A stretch of 64,000 bases of DNA from Cryptomeria japonica (GCF_030272615.1 NC_081408.1:204251113-204315112); one strand, 5' to 3'; shown: positions 1-12,357, counted from the stretch's first letter. Numbers and translations are program-made. Notes: generated by a model from the sequence alone, not told the origin.

Positions 1-118
1 ATCCTCAAATGGTTCCATGCAAGTTGGTGAAATCCCACTACCTATCAATAACATCCCACTACCTATCAATAACATGACCTCTAGACAAACGTAGAGTGCT
101 ACCTCCAAGGACGGGGAA

Positions 119-530
119 ATGGCGATTGATTTGAGTCACAACCCTACCCAAACGGTGACCAATATTGGAGTTCAGGAATCTAAGGAGACAAAGGAAAGTG
201 AGTCAAGGGATCCCACCCATGATAAGGAAAATTTTCAATTGATAGAATCAAATGAAGACCCCGAAGATGAAAATAAATGGTGGTTTTCTGAACCTCAAGG
301 AAAACTTATAGCTCTTGGGATTCTCTTCCACACCCCCAACTAGAAATAAAAAAGAGTGGACCCAGGTAACTACTAAGAATAAAAAGAAGAAGAAGACGGA
401 TGTTGGCAGTGAAGATAAAATTAGGGACACCTTGATAGAAGGATGTTAGGTTGAAGGATGTAGCCTGGGAGGTTGTAGTGGGAAGACAAAGAACCTTGGA
501 TGGTGTCTTTAAGAATAAAAAGAAGTAATC
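119..530 (+). pseudogene. LINE ORF1 C-terminal remnant
   Basis: The frame opening at 119 is rich in Glu, Lys and Ser and stops at 341. Another frame then continues with a Trp-Thr-Gln-Val stretch and a lysine run (about 346-400). Low-complexity basic tails just upstream of ORF2 are usual for the nucleic-acid-binding ORF1 of plant L1 elements, and ORF2 starts about 70 bp downstream on the same strand. No RNA-binding domain or zinc knuckle is visible, so the call rests on position and composition. It is broken by frameshifts and lacks its 5' part, which may lie outside the window. Confidence 0.4.
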
Positions 531-597
531 TTAATCTCATTCCAGGCCCGTGATGTTGTCTCTACTTAAGGCGAGTAGATTTGTTGCTTTGTTTCTA

Positions 598-3230
598 ATG
601 AAAATTCTATCCTGGAATGTGAGGGGCTTGAATAGCCCTCTAAAACAACATATGTTAAGATGTACATTGATGGAACAAAAAGTAGATATACTTTTGATTT
701 AGGAAACTAAAATAAGATCAGATATCTTCCTAAAGGCTACCAATTCCTTTTGGCCCTCTGCTGCCTTCCTTTCTAGTGATGTGGAAGGAGTGTTTGGGGG
801 CATTGCAACCCTTTGGAACCCAACCCTTTTTTATGGTACTCTAATTCCTTCAGCTAAAAATTGTTTCATTCATCTTCAATGGTTCCTTATAAATGTTTAT
901 GCACCCAATGCAAGAACCCCTCGAGATTCCCTCTAGTCTTCTTTGGCTAGCCTTATTTTGAATCAAGAAAATGCTTTATGGATGGTTTCTAGAGACTTGA
1001 ATTCTCCCCTATACCCCTTAAAGAAATTTGGTGGCAAAGAAAACTACTTGGAGAGTATGACTCATTTGGCAAACTTTTTTTTATCTACAGGTCTAATAGA
1101 TATCAACCTAAATGGTTCCATATTAATGTGGTCTAACAGAAGGCTAGGATATAATATAATTCAAGTTAGATTAGCAGGTTCTTGGTTACCAATAATTGGG
1201 AAAACTATGACTCCTTCTCTCTATGCTCCTTTTTGAGATCTAGGTCTTATCATAATGCTATTATTCTATCCTTGGAAGGCTCTAGGGAGAGAAAATTATA
1301 TCCATTTAGATATGAGATAATGTGGTCACATCATCCCAACTTCAAATCTCTATTTGATCAATGGTGGAATGTCCTTGTCAATGGTACCCCAATGTATTGT
1401 GTTTCCCAAAAAATTAAAATCCTAAATGAGAAGGTTAAGGGATGAAAGGGTTACTCATTTGGGAATATCTTTGAATAAAAGAAAGTAATTGTTGATAATC
1501 TGAACAACATACAAAAAAAGATTGTAGAAAGAAGAGCTTTTGAGGAAGAAGAAAGGGAGGAGATTGAATTAAGAGATCAATGGATTAGGCTAAATAAGAA
1601 AGAGGAGGTGTTCTTGGAAGCAAAAATATAGAATAGAATGGCTTAATGAGGGCAATAAAAACACTAAATTATTCCATTAGTCTACCTTGAAACATAGAAG
1701 CAGGAACAGGATTAGGAAGCTAATTAAAGACGATGGTTCGTCCACTGGAAATGAGGAAGAGATGGTTGAGATGTTTATTCATTTTCTTAGTCTTAATAAC
1801 TTGAATAATCAGGACAACTTTCAAGACCCTAATGATCTACTTGATGTGATGCCAGAAGTAATTAATAAAGAATATATGTACCAATTGACCGACAAGGTGA
1901 CCATCCAAGAGGCTAGGGATGCGTTGTTTTCATTTGGAGCCTTAAAAGCCCCAGGTCCTGATGGCTCCCCCCCTACTTTTTTTCAAGACCAATGGGAAAT
2001 TGTTGGAGAGGATATCTACGTTGCAGTGAAAGACTTCTTTTGGTCAAGTAAAATTATCAAGCAAATGAATTCAACATTCATTGCCTTAATACTAAAGAAT
2101 GAGAATGTTGTTTCCACTAAGGACTTTGGGGTTAACTCTCATTTCCAAATGCCCCTCCTCGGCCTTTTAAAATGGGATTATTGAGAGGTTCTAGAAGAAG
2201 ATGGTTGGGTGGAAGGGAAAGCTACTTAGTTTGGCTTGGAAAATTCAGCTGGTAAATTCTTGTCTCCAGAACACTCTAGTCTATTGTCTTTCCCTCTTCA
2301 ATATGCCAGGAAGTATGGCAGAAAGGATTGAGAATATTCAAAAAAATATTCCTATGGACTGGTACTAAGGAAAGAAACAAGATGTCCCTAGGAAATTGGG
2401 ATAGGGTCTGTTGTTCCATTAGGTTGGGTGTTCTAGGGATAAGGAAAATCAAATCTTTCAATAGGGTGTTGTTATCAAAAGTTGGTTGGTAGTTGACTGA
2501 AGGAAAAATGAACTCGGTTGAAGTATCGAAAACTATATACCTCTGTATTTGAAATGTGCAGCAGATTCATAAATCAAATCGAATTACCCTCAGGGTCATT
2601 CATATGGAATAATGTAGCAAAAACTAAAGCTTTCATTAAGAAAGGTGGAAAAATGATAACAGGGAATGGAAAAAATCCAATTTTTGGGATGATGTATGGA
2701 TTCAATACTAGGCCCTCTCGGATTTGCCTCAATTCAAAAATGTCAAGCTAATTTTGATTGAGAGATGTGGGAAGATGGTGCAGGACTATATTGTTTGGCA
2801 AAGAGACAAAATGAAATGGAAGAATCTTGAAGAGGAGGTGATTCATCTAGGAGATACATCGATCCATTACCATGATCAATTAGTCAGAGAGGCAAAATCT
2901 CTAAACTCTCTCTTAACTAATTGTACCTTATTCTCACCCCAGGGGCAGGATGAATGGATATGTTGACATAACTCCTTGGGAGATTTCTTAGTTAAGCTTG
3001 TCTATAATAATATGGAGGAAGAATTAGTTGAGGTTTTCAATGGGAAAAACATTTGGATTAAAGGCCTGATCTCAAAAATCAATTGTTTATGGTGGGCAAC
3101 AACACATGGAAGAATTCTCACAATAGACAATATACACTGAGTATTAAAAGATGGGTTTTCGTTATATGCTGGTAAATGTATTTTCAGATTTCAACTCAAG
3201 AAGAGAAAACATGTTGATTAGTACCAAACT
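598..3230 (+). pseudogene. LINE (plant L1-type) ORF2 remnant, RT core deleted
   Basis: The ATG at 598 opens with MKILSWNVRGLNSPLKQ, the characteristic start of the apurinic endonuclease of plant L1 ORF2. Endonuclease-like segments continue through shifted frames to about 1445, including the VSRDLN motif where GDFN is usual. A coding-like linker follows. At 1687-2160 comes the start of the reverse transcriptase with ALKAPGPDG. The palm, with its FADD-type catalytic motif, is missing: near 2120-2190 the sequence jumps to the thumb and connection region (KMVGWKGKLLSLAWKIQL, 2200-2330). Near 2965-3230 is the C-terminal segment GRILTIDN and a damaged zinc finger. There are several stops and frameshifts. 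Element family is secure; the 3' limit is approximate and no poly-A tail is seen. Confidence 0.85.
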
Positions 3231-3796
3231 AGTTTGAAACTATAGAAAACCTGTTAGCAAGCAAGATTAGTCAAATAAAATGAAAGTGAAGATACATTCA
3301 TGTAAACTTGAATTTTGGAAATTTTACTACTGTTATTGAAACATAAACAAAGTCTAAATTTAGTAGTTGGAAATCTGAAACATAGATGTTAAATAACAAA
3401 AACAATGAGATTGCACATACAAAAAATAAACTCAAATTGAATTGAAGGTAGCCAAAGGATTGGAGATCAAAGGACGCATCTCATCCCTTATTGTGTAATT
3501 TATCTTATTTAAGCTTAAGGCAATTGAATGCCTAAGTTATGTAATGAAACTATGAGTGATGTCAAGTATGATTGAAATACTATGAAAGAGTACTTTATGT
3601 TGTAAGAATACTATTTTATATCTCTTTATTGAGTATAGACTTGATGTGTCGATTATTGAACTCGCATATGCAATGACATTATGTGATTGGTGAATGATTA
3701 GAAAGAGAGAAACAAATGAATTTATTAAATGAATTATAGATTTGTTTGAAGAATAAAGAGTATTCGCTCTTTTAATGAAGTTAGAGCATCGTCTTT

Positions 3797-3852
3797 ACAC
3801 ATATACATATACATAGACATATACATATGCATATACAAACACACACACACAG
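3797..3852. repeat. Microsatellite (ACATAT)n then (AC)n
   Basis: Short tandem ACATAT-type units followed by about seven AC dinucleotides. Simple-sequence repeat in AT-rich spacer. Confidence 0.9.
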
Positions 3853-5896
3853 AATGAATACAATAATTAGGTTTATTTTTTTAATAGAACATTTGTATTT
3901 ATTTTAGTTTAAACAATGTGAATTAAATTCTTATAATTGATTTTATTATTTATATTTTTGGAAAATAAAAAAATTAAAATTTATGTATACATATAAAAAA
4001 ATCCACTTATTTATATTATAGTAAAAGATGAAAAATGAGAAAAACTACATAAAATAGACATTTCTTTTGTAATATAAAGAAATTTAAAAAAATATTGAAA
4101 AACTATTATTCTTAGAAATTTATCATATAAAATTAAAACATTAATTGTACATAAATGATTTATATATATATTAAATTTAGAAACATAAATCTAATTTATA
4201 AAAATCAAATTTATTTTGAAAATAAAAATAATATTTGCTTGTGACAATTGATTAATTGAATTCCATAAAATCCCATAGTATTTACCTACATTTACTTTTA
4301 GTTTGACTAACCCGACACAGTCGACGATTTCTTTGCATGACTTGGCGAATTATACCCATTCGCTGAGGCGACTGATCAGTGAGTATCCAGGAAATGTTTA
4401 AAATAATATCTTCTTTTCTAATTTATGTCAGGCTTTACAGGGAGAACACAGGGATATTAATAATATCGTCTTTTCTAAGATAAGGCTGGCTGGAGCGTTT
4501 GGAAACTTCTGTGAAAATCCTTTTATTAATTATTTATTTAGATAGATTAAATATTTTTTATTTTATTTTATAAAAATAATCTTTATTATTTAGTAGTAGT
4601 TTTATTTTGTTTTTAAAACATTATATATTTAAAAGTTTCTAGACACTTTCATTCTAATTCTTATTGATTATAAAATTAGATTAATTTTAATTAATTAAAT
4701 TGTAATTATACTAAATCAAATTAATAAATTTTAAAAAATAATTTAATACCTCTTTTTTAAGTAAATATCTATACAACACTTTACTTTATTGGCTTTAGTG
4801 GCTTTACATGTATGATGACGAGACAAATTGGAGAAGTACAACAAATGAGATTTGAGTTTGGTGATGGATTTTGATCATTAAGTTTTTGTGACCAATATGT
4901 TGAGCTGCTTGTTTATATTTTATATGTTGATAACTTTAATCTATGTGTGGTACTTGTCACTTCATTTCTTTTATTGAATATAGGGATGTCATTAGATTTC
5001 TTCAAAGACAATGAAGGTTTATAGAAACAAATATGTCATAGTTAGTTGTGCAATTTTTATATTTATTAAGTGATTGAGGTGTTGTTGATTTTTGTTTTTA
5101 TTTTCGAGGGTTCTACTTGAAGATAATGATATTTTGTGATGTGAAATGTACAGGTCTAGAGATGGTGAATGAGTATTCTAAGTTGGCTTAGTCTCTGATA
5201 TTTTCTTGTTTGATACTCATGTTGTTCTTTTGTTAGGGATTGGTAGATTTCTTAAAGAAAACACCTCTACAATAGTCTATATGTCAATGTAACATAAATA
5301 ATCTAGTAATTCTCTACTCAATTCAATTTAAATGTATGTTTTGAAAATTTATATTGACACATGTAGTGAAGCATAATCTATCGTTTGACATTTGAGCCAT
5401 TATATCATGACGACGAAGATGTCTAGCCTTAGGATGCAACTTCTTATGCATTTCTAGTGTAGATTCCAATTTCCAAGCATTAAAGAAAATCGAATGAACT
5501 TAGAAGGGTGTGGTGTAGGTACACAAAAGATTGGAGTTGATTTACATAGGTTCCCCATTTCACAACTCCTCATCATTGGTGCCTAAATTTGACATTCAAC
5601 CCTACCTCTCTAGTATTTTTTTACAATTATATTCAATTCAATGTTTTCATTAAAAATTATTACATAATTTGAATATCTAATTTTTTTAATTTTTTTTATG
5701 GAGGTCCAGACTTGTGAGCATGACAATCCAACAAGGGGATGGAGCCTCTTTGGCTAAAACCTCCTCCCTTAAGATCATGGAGCCTTGCACTCAACAAGAC
5801 TTGATTTTTGGTGGACTCATTTGATGTCATTGACAAATATCTAATATTCAGAAGTGAAACCATAATAGTTTCTTATATTAACCTTTAACTTTGTTG

Positions 5897-5953
5897 TACA
5901 TACATATACGTATGTATATACATACATATACATATGTATATATATACATATAT
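5897..5953. repeat. Microsatellite of ATACAT/ATGTAT units
   Basis: Alternating TACATA and TATGTA blocks make an imperfect self-complementary simple repeat that could form hairpins. It lies about 300 bp upstream of the TATA-like box of the candidate gene. Confidence 0.85.
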
Positions 5954-6258
5954 TAATTACATTTAGATTTTGAAAGGGGTGTTAACTACAATACAAGTGT
6001 ACAATCTTTTCCGAGTATTAATGTATGATGTAAGTATGAATCCTTTTGATTATATTACTATATAATAATAAGGTAATGATGTTGATAAATTTCTTTGCTG
6101 TCTTGGACAATTTTTTTAAGGAATATTTTGGTTGCTGCGTGTCCCACTCTACTCCTTTTTCTTTGAGATAGGGAAAGGATATTCAATTTTAAAAAGATTT
6201 TCTAGCTTCCTCGTAATTCATTCAACCTAGAAACTCATGATATTTTTACCTCTGTCAT

Positions 6259-6268
6259 CTATATATAT
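6259..6268 (+). promoter_or_regulatory. TATA-like box of the candidate five-exon gene
   Basis: CTATATATAT lies 116 bp upstream of the proposed ATG at 6384. A start site about 30 bp downstream would give a 5' leader of roughly 85-95 nt, normal for a plant gene. Inferred from position; TATA-like strings are common in AT-rich DNA. Confidence 0.45.
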
Positions 6269-6383
6269 GTTCACACAACTCCATCTGTATCAGTTATAGC
6301 ATTGAAGTGCAGTGCACTGCGAAACAGAGAAATTTCTTTTCATTTCTAGCATTGAAAGCTATAAAAGAGAGAGTAAGAGTTCC

Positions 6384-9300
6384 ATGGCTGACATCCCAAG
6401 GAAGAACTCTTGCAGAGTTTGCCTAAGCTTGGGAACATGTATACATCATCCCGCTGCACACACCAAACCAGTGATGATTCTATTCACTTTCTTTTTCTTG
6501 AATGTTTCTGTATTTCTGTTTTAACTGACAAATTGTTTTACTCTATACATACTTTGAAATTATGTTGTATTAACTGAACATCTATTCCTCAAATTGTTTT
6601 ACTCACTATACATACTTTGAAATCATGTTGTAACTGAACATCTATTCCTTCTCAGCTTGCAGTGAGTAAAGTTGGATTCTTTTTCATGGTTTGAACGGGT
6701 GTTATGATTGATCTAAATCGTTTGATTATAGTCATGTTCTTGGACTCTGGTATAAAAGAAGTAGTTACCGATATTTAAATATCGGCTCCCAAAAAATGGG
6801 GTCACGGGATCGAATCACATAAATCATTTTTTTCTATCTACGTAAGACCCATCTATATCCAATGCTTCTAAAGCTTCCATGTACTCTATGTCTGTTATAA
6901 TGACTTCAGTCCTTTAACAAGATTATAAGAAGAAATTGTGATTTTGGTGTAAGTCAGGTAAATAGAATTATGTGTTTTTGTTGTGAAATTAGATTTCTCT
7001 TTTACTTTTTCTTTATAAAATGGTTTTGTATTTGTGTCTATTTAAAGTTTTTCTTTATGAAATGGTTTTGTATTTGTGTTGTTTAAAGTTAAAAATTATT
7101 GAAAATATTAATTGAAACAAGCAGGGTCACACGGCTAACAGAGAATTTTTTATATGATTTTCAATTTGATTGGATGGATCTTTTTCTATGAACATTTCGG
7201 ATCATATTTTATGATCTATCATCAAAATTTGTAGAACAAGTCTCCATGATCTATCATGAAGCTTTATAAAGTAAGTCTCTTGCTATATGAATGATGGGGC
7301 ATGGTATGAAATGTTTATTGTTTTATACATTTGTAAGTCATTTTATAAAAATCAACTCCAAAGGAGAGATAACAAGATTGGAATGCTTAGATCATTTTTT
7401 CTGTTTATATTAGACCCATCTTTATCCAAAGCTTCAAAAGCTTTCATGACCTGGTTGTCCATTATAATGTCTTTAGTCTGTTCAACAAGATTGTAAATAG
7501 AAATTCTAGTTTGGTGCGAGCAATATAAATAGAATCATTACATTTTTGTTGTGAAATCTATATTTAGAATGTTTTTGTTTCCTACTTTAAAAGGATAGTT
7601 TTGTATTTATATTTGTTTTTAATTTGAATAATTTTTAAGATATTAAATTTCTATAATTCAAAATATTAGATCTTAAATATATTTCTTGATTCCTGTGTAT
7701 GAACCTTTTTTATTAATATTTCAGATCATATTCCATGATTATCATCAAGATGTATAGAGTAACTCTGCATGATTCATCATTGAGATGTATAAAGCAAGTT
7801 TGTTGCTCTATACATCCTAATGATAGATCATAAAATATGATTTCAAATATTGATAGGAAAAAAAATTCCTTTTATATATTTTGATAATGAATCATGATCT
7901 AAAATATTGATTGAAAAATTTCATGAAATCAAATATAGAAATAGAAAACTTTTTATATATTTTCATAATGAATCATGATCTAAAATGTTGATATGAAAAA
8001 TTTCATGAAATCAAATATAGAAATGGAAAACTGTATTATTTTTTACCCAAGTTCTACTGAACATATTTTATATATTGATGATGTGGTTTATTCAGCTGGT
8101 GTATTCAAGCGTGGGGCAGGTTGTGGGAAAGCAAAAGCATAAGATGAATGATGAAGTGCATCAAATGGGAGTTATTCCTAAACACGTAGATGGTAAAATA
8201 GACTATTTCATCTTTTTCCAAGGTTATGATTATAGAATATCATTTACCCGTCTAGAATGCCCTTACTAAAATGACAAGAGGAAAGATCTAGTTCTTTGAA
8301 GGATGGATAAAATATCTACGAATAAAGTCTCTGCTTTCCAGAATGACCAAAATATCTATAAGAGAAGTTTGAATTCTCTTAAAATATCTTTTAGCGCCGT
8401 ACAATGTAAAAAGTATTCTGAAATAGTCCAGAGGCAAAATTCTAGCATTTACTTAATGATTTCCTGGCTTTAACATATTCTCATTAAAATACAAAATTAC
8501 AAAAAGATCCTCTAGATATTTACCCAAAAAAGACAAAACATAGTGCAGTGCTAAAGTTTATTGAACTTCATCTTTACAGCTGTCAAAGACAATTTGATAA
8601 TGACAATTATGGTGAAAAGATTGATTCCTTTTTTCTTTTTTTATGTCTTTCTGAAACACCTAATGTTATTTTATAGGGAGTAGCAGAGAAGGGTACAAAA
8701 ACCAGGGAACTCAAGGAGCAAAGCAGGACATAAGTGAGCCAGAGCAGTGCTTTCTTGGCTCTTCTGTACGCTATGCTGGACCAGATGAGTATCTTGGCTG
8801 TGTCAAAGAAAGAAAAGAACCAATAAATATGGTGACCTCTCAGCTTTATTTTGTGGAAATATTGAAATCAAAAAAAAATTATGTGAACTTCCCAATTCTC
8901 CCTCTCTATCCTTCCTTTATTTAAAGAACTGGTTTCTGTCATCTACCTCTCAATTTTGTTCTTTATTTCAATGATAAAAAAACATATAATTTAAAAAATA
9001 GAAACAGTAATATAAACTTTGAAACATCATATCGCTAATCTTTATTTCTTAATTTAAAATTATCTGTCACAGAATAAAACTGGAGTAAAGAGGCTGGAAG
9101 AGACAGAAGACGCATCTAGTCTTGAATATGCAACAAGGGGAGATTGGTGGAAAGGTAAGCTCCATTGTAGCACAAAAATATCAAAATGCTATTGATTACA
9201 TATCTTCTCCTAGAAATCGTTTCAAAGCAACAAATGTTATAAATGAATAGTTAGCATTTGGTTGTTATAGGTTCTCTCTACTACTAAAAAGATTATGGAA

Positions 9301-9546
9301 CATCCTAATTCCATTTTATTCCATAAAGTACAGGTATGCCTTACAATATATCTTACATAGTTTGATCTATGCTGTTGATTGGCTGAGTAGAGTAGTACTA
9401 AGATTCCTGCATTATTTTTATGACAATAAATCTGTAGAGTACTGTTAAACTTGACTGAATCAAAGTTGTTCCGTTGTTTCTCAGGTAATGTGTACAATGG
9501 TAAAGCTGGATTAAGTAATTGGATATGGATCTGCCGTGGAATATGA
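6384..9546 (+). CDS. Uncharacterised plant gene, five predicted exons (160 aa)
   Basis: Proposed exons are 6384-6470, 8096-8192, 8677-8831, 9073-9154 and 9485-9546. All introns are GT-AG, phases 0/1/0/1 agree, and the joined frame has no internal stop. These stretches are visibly less AT-rich than the introns. The product is soluble-looking: a Cys/His-rich N-terminus (C10, C13, C19, H21, H22), a lysine-rich segment, SSVRYAGPDEYLG near residues 90-102, and a C-terminal RGDWWKG at 135-141. I have an unverified impression that RG(D/E)WW(K/Q)G near the C-terminus recurs in small plant proteins of unknown function; I cannot name a family and assign no function. The last exon is least certain: another coding-like frame with CYGNNYGIY occurs near 9650-9720. 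Intron 1 (1.6 kb) contains duplications. It is the only host-like gene in the window. Confidence 0.65.
6829..7830. repeat. Diverged segmental duplication inside intron 1
   Basis: About 6829-7288 and 7390-7830 are two diverged copies in the same order. Each has a block with AGACCCATCT and TCCA, then AAAGCTT, then TAGTC and AACAAGATT, then TTTTTGTTGTGAAAT, and later GATCATATT with repeated ATGATC/ATCATCA units ending near GTAAGTCTCTTGCT or GCAAGTTTGTTGCT. Copy A also has a smaller direct repeat of about 40 bp at 7010-7089. Probably a local tandem duplication that has drifted. Confidence 0.7.
7870..8031. repeat. Two tandem copies of an ~81-bp unit in intron 1
   Basis: The segment with ATAATGAATCATGATCTAAA and CATGAAATCAAATATAGAAA is repeated back to back with only a few differences. 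It ends about 65 bp before the acceptor of exon 2. High similarity implies a recent duplication. Confidence 0.85.
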
Positions 9547-11334
9547 TATCTATATGTTTATCTTTAGAAGGAATCTCAGAAAATCTTTTTCAAATCATCC
9601 ACAATCCATTTCTTTTTAAGTTAGATGGTATCTTAACTTTAACCCACAGAGTGCTTGCTATGGAAACAATTATGGTATATATTAATATTATGCGAATGCT
9701 GAGGATAATGGCATTGGTTAGGGTTTACCTTATTGTCACCAAAGCATTCAAAGGTATTAAGCAAATATAGATAAATGGAATGGATTTAAGGGTTGAAAGT
9801 CTTCTGTTTGATTGGACCGTTGTACTGAATGTCTTTTTATCTTTAGTTGTGGTAAATATTTGTTACAGAAATGAAAATAATTGAATATAGGATATTTTAG
9901 AATTTCTTAAAGTTGGAAGTCTTTTTTTCAAAGATGGAATATTTATTATTTTATTTATAAAAAAGAAATAAGTGAATATCAGATTTTAAAATATTTAATG
10001 TAAAGTATAAAAAGAAGTATCATATTATTTATCATAAAAATAATATTTTTATATGAAACATTTTATATAATGAGTTTTAAAGATAAAAAAATTATTTATT
10101 GAAAAAGTATGAAAGTAAAAAAAGAATATGATCAACAATCCATTTCTTAAAAATATTAATTTATACTATTTTTAGGAAGAGTGAAGATAATGTAATCAAA
10201 AGCATTACTATTAAAAAATGTATTTGAAACAATTTGGATATTCTGTTTGACTAATATAAAAGGTTTTAAAACACTCTTCACTTTGACAATACATGTGAAT
10301 TGTTAAGAAAAATAATTCTTGTAAGATATTTTGTGGAAGGGATTCCCTCATAAAGATTGATCTATATAACAAGGTTAAAATGATATGGCTACCTTATAGT
10401 TTGTATATTCACACTATGTTACATTGTCAATAAATTTTATATGTTTTATTTTATTTTATAGAGGTCAATCATGTTTATGTTACTTTCAAGATTGAGCTTT
10501 GGTGTATTCTATATTTTTTTATTTATTTCATTTTATGAAAGTCAATCATATTTATATTACTCTCAAGAATGAGCTTGGGTATGCTTATAGTTGTTTTATT
10601 GTTATCCATTCATGAACCTAATACTTTATCAATTTTCAATGCATGATCTTGAATGATTTGTTTGCATTGAATTCTAGGACCATTCCTCATCTTGTTGACC
10701 TTTTCTTGAAGAACTTGTTTTCTCCTTATGCCATATTGTTTATATTCAATCTAGCAAGTTTAATATTTTTCAATGGATAAAATTAGATATATGTTGTAGC
10801 ATAAAGTATGTCCAACATGAAGGTATATTTGATAGGATTTCCATTTTTTTTATCATTACAAGAAAAAAAGTTGTGAATAATTTGAAGACAATATAAAACA
10901 TGTATAATATTCATTTCTACTTTTTAAATAATTATTTAGCTATTTTTTAGGATATTCACTAATTAAGTGTTTATTACATTTTATACTATTTTTAGAGAGT
11001 ATTTTCTTCTCATACAACATAAGATAAACTAGAAATAAAATTTATTCATTTTTTTCTTAATAAAGATTACTAACATGAATATCTAGGGAATATCTAAGAG
11101 CAGAATTCAGAGGGGAAATATGCCCTATGGTAGACATAGAAGTCTTGTTAACATTGTTTTACTTGAAATTCTATAAGCAGAGAGAAAATATTCCTACATA
11201 CTATCAAAAGGTTAATTATGTTAGACAATTATCCTCTAGATCTGGCACTTCATACAGAGCAATACGAGTAGTCTTCCTTTGAGCATAGATGTTGCTCAAG
11301 GTTCTTCTTTAGTCTTAATTTCTTCCTCTACTAG
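9547..11334. other. AT-rich downstream spacer, no gene
   Basis: Holds the 3' flank of the candidate gene and AT-rich DNA. An imperfect direct duplication of about 80 bp is visible at 10446-10505 and 10526-10583 (shared AATCATRTTTATRTTACT). No protein similarity recognised. The right edge is where similarity to the copia LTR begins abruptly. Confidence 0.6.
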
Positions 11335-12341
11335 CTCTTTGTTATCTTTCTCTCCCTTTCCCACACAGTCTCTCAACACACTATGTCATAGCAGGATGCT
11401 ACCCACTCTACCAACCCTTACCGATTAGGCTCAACTATCAGACAATGATACTGCCAGTAGAATCCTCTCACTGGTTTTCTTCCAGCCTCACACTACAACT
11501 TGCTCAGAACACCTTCTCAAGTTTTCTCCCTGCTCGCTCTCACTTCTCTTCTATGCTCAATCCTCACAACATCAACAACATATTCTGTCCAGAGCTCTCA
11601 TTACATATACCTATTTTCACGCCAGAATGCAATTCAAAAAACTTGAGTGGTTAGGGTTTTCTCTTCTTGACACAATCTTCATGAGATCCAATCCCACCTA
11701 TCTTAGATCAATCACCTATCCTTCAAGACTACACCTACACACGGTTTTCATTATCCAATGCATGTTTTAATCAAAGTGGTAATCACAAATCAGATCTTCT
11801 GTCATGAAGTCAGTCGATGCATAAAGTGTTCTAGAAGTTTCCTTTATGAGAACGTCCTGAATCAGATTTCCTTTGCCTTGATTCAGGTGCCAACGGCTCC
11901 TTGATCTTCCTCTATCATTCCTTCTTCCTCGAGCCACAATCAGTTAGATGCAATCTAGTGATTTGTGGCTCCTTCATAAATGGTGATTAATTATTTCATT
12001 GATCCTATCGATGAGGCTTCACCTACCACAACACACTTGCCACCTCTACTCCACATGATATCATACCGGTCAAGACATGGCCCACCAACATGCAATCGGT
12101 CCGAAAAACACATACCGGTATATCCATTTTCTAGTAGAGTGTTCTTCTTCTGTTAAACAGTAGAGCATCCTGTACCAGTTTCACAACTTCACCTCCGGTG
12201 GTGTGAGATAAATTTTAACATTTTGCCTCTTAATCATAAACAAGAAACCATCCTTCAGACCAGTTTGTACTTTTATCCTTTATGCTCAATCTCCATCATC
12301 CCAGTTGACATCAATGACAACTTAGTGCCAAAATGCCAACA
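11335..12341 (-). repeat. 3' LTR of copia element 1 (truncated)
   Basis: Matches 18126-19130 of the 5' LTR over about 1 kb with scattered substitutions. The PPT-proximal end begins TGTTGGCATTTTGG on the minus strand, directly after the PPT. Similarity stops abruptly at 11335; the part matching 17718-18125 is absent, so the terminal CA end is gone. Confidence 0.9.
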
Positions 12342-12357
12342 ATCTCCCCCTTTGGCA
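12342..12357 (-). other. Polypurine tract of copia element 1
   Basis: On the minus strand TGCCAAAGGGGGAGAT directly precedes the 3' LTR start TGTTGG, the usual plus-strand primer of plant copia elements. The same AGGGGGAGAT motif precedes the right LTR of the TRIM at 21796. Confidence 0.9.

Larger units (their letters stand above)
3231..6258. other. AT-rich spacer, no gene recognised
   Basis: Very AT-rich DNA with long A and T runs and no frame resembling a known protein. It holds two alternating purine-pyrimidine microsatellites (listed separately). A less AT-rich island at about 4300-4500 contains a short open frame between AG and GTGAGT (4302-4378) and an imperfect internal duplication with the shared core ATAATATCKTCTTTTCTAA. 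It ends at the TATA-like box of the candidate gene. Confidence 0.6.

Noticed and set aside
9237-9770. Open frames at 9237-9497 (minus) and 9519-9770 (plus) as separate genes
   Set aside because: They lie in intron 4 and across the last exon of the predicted gene and show no coding character beyond it.
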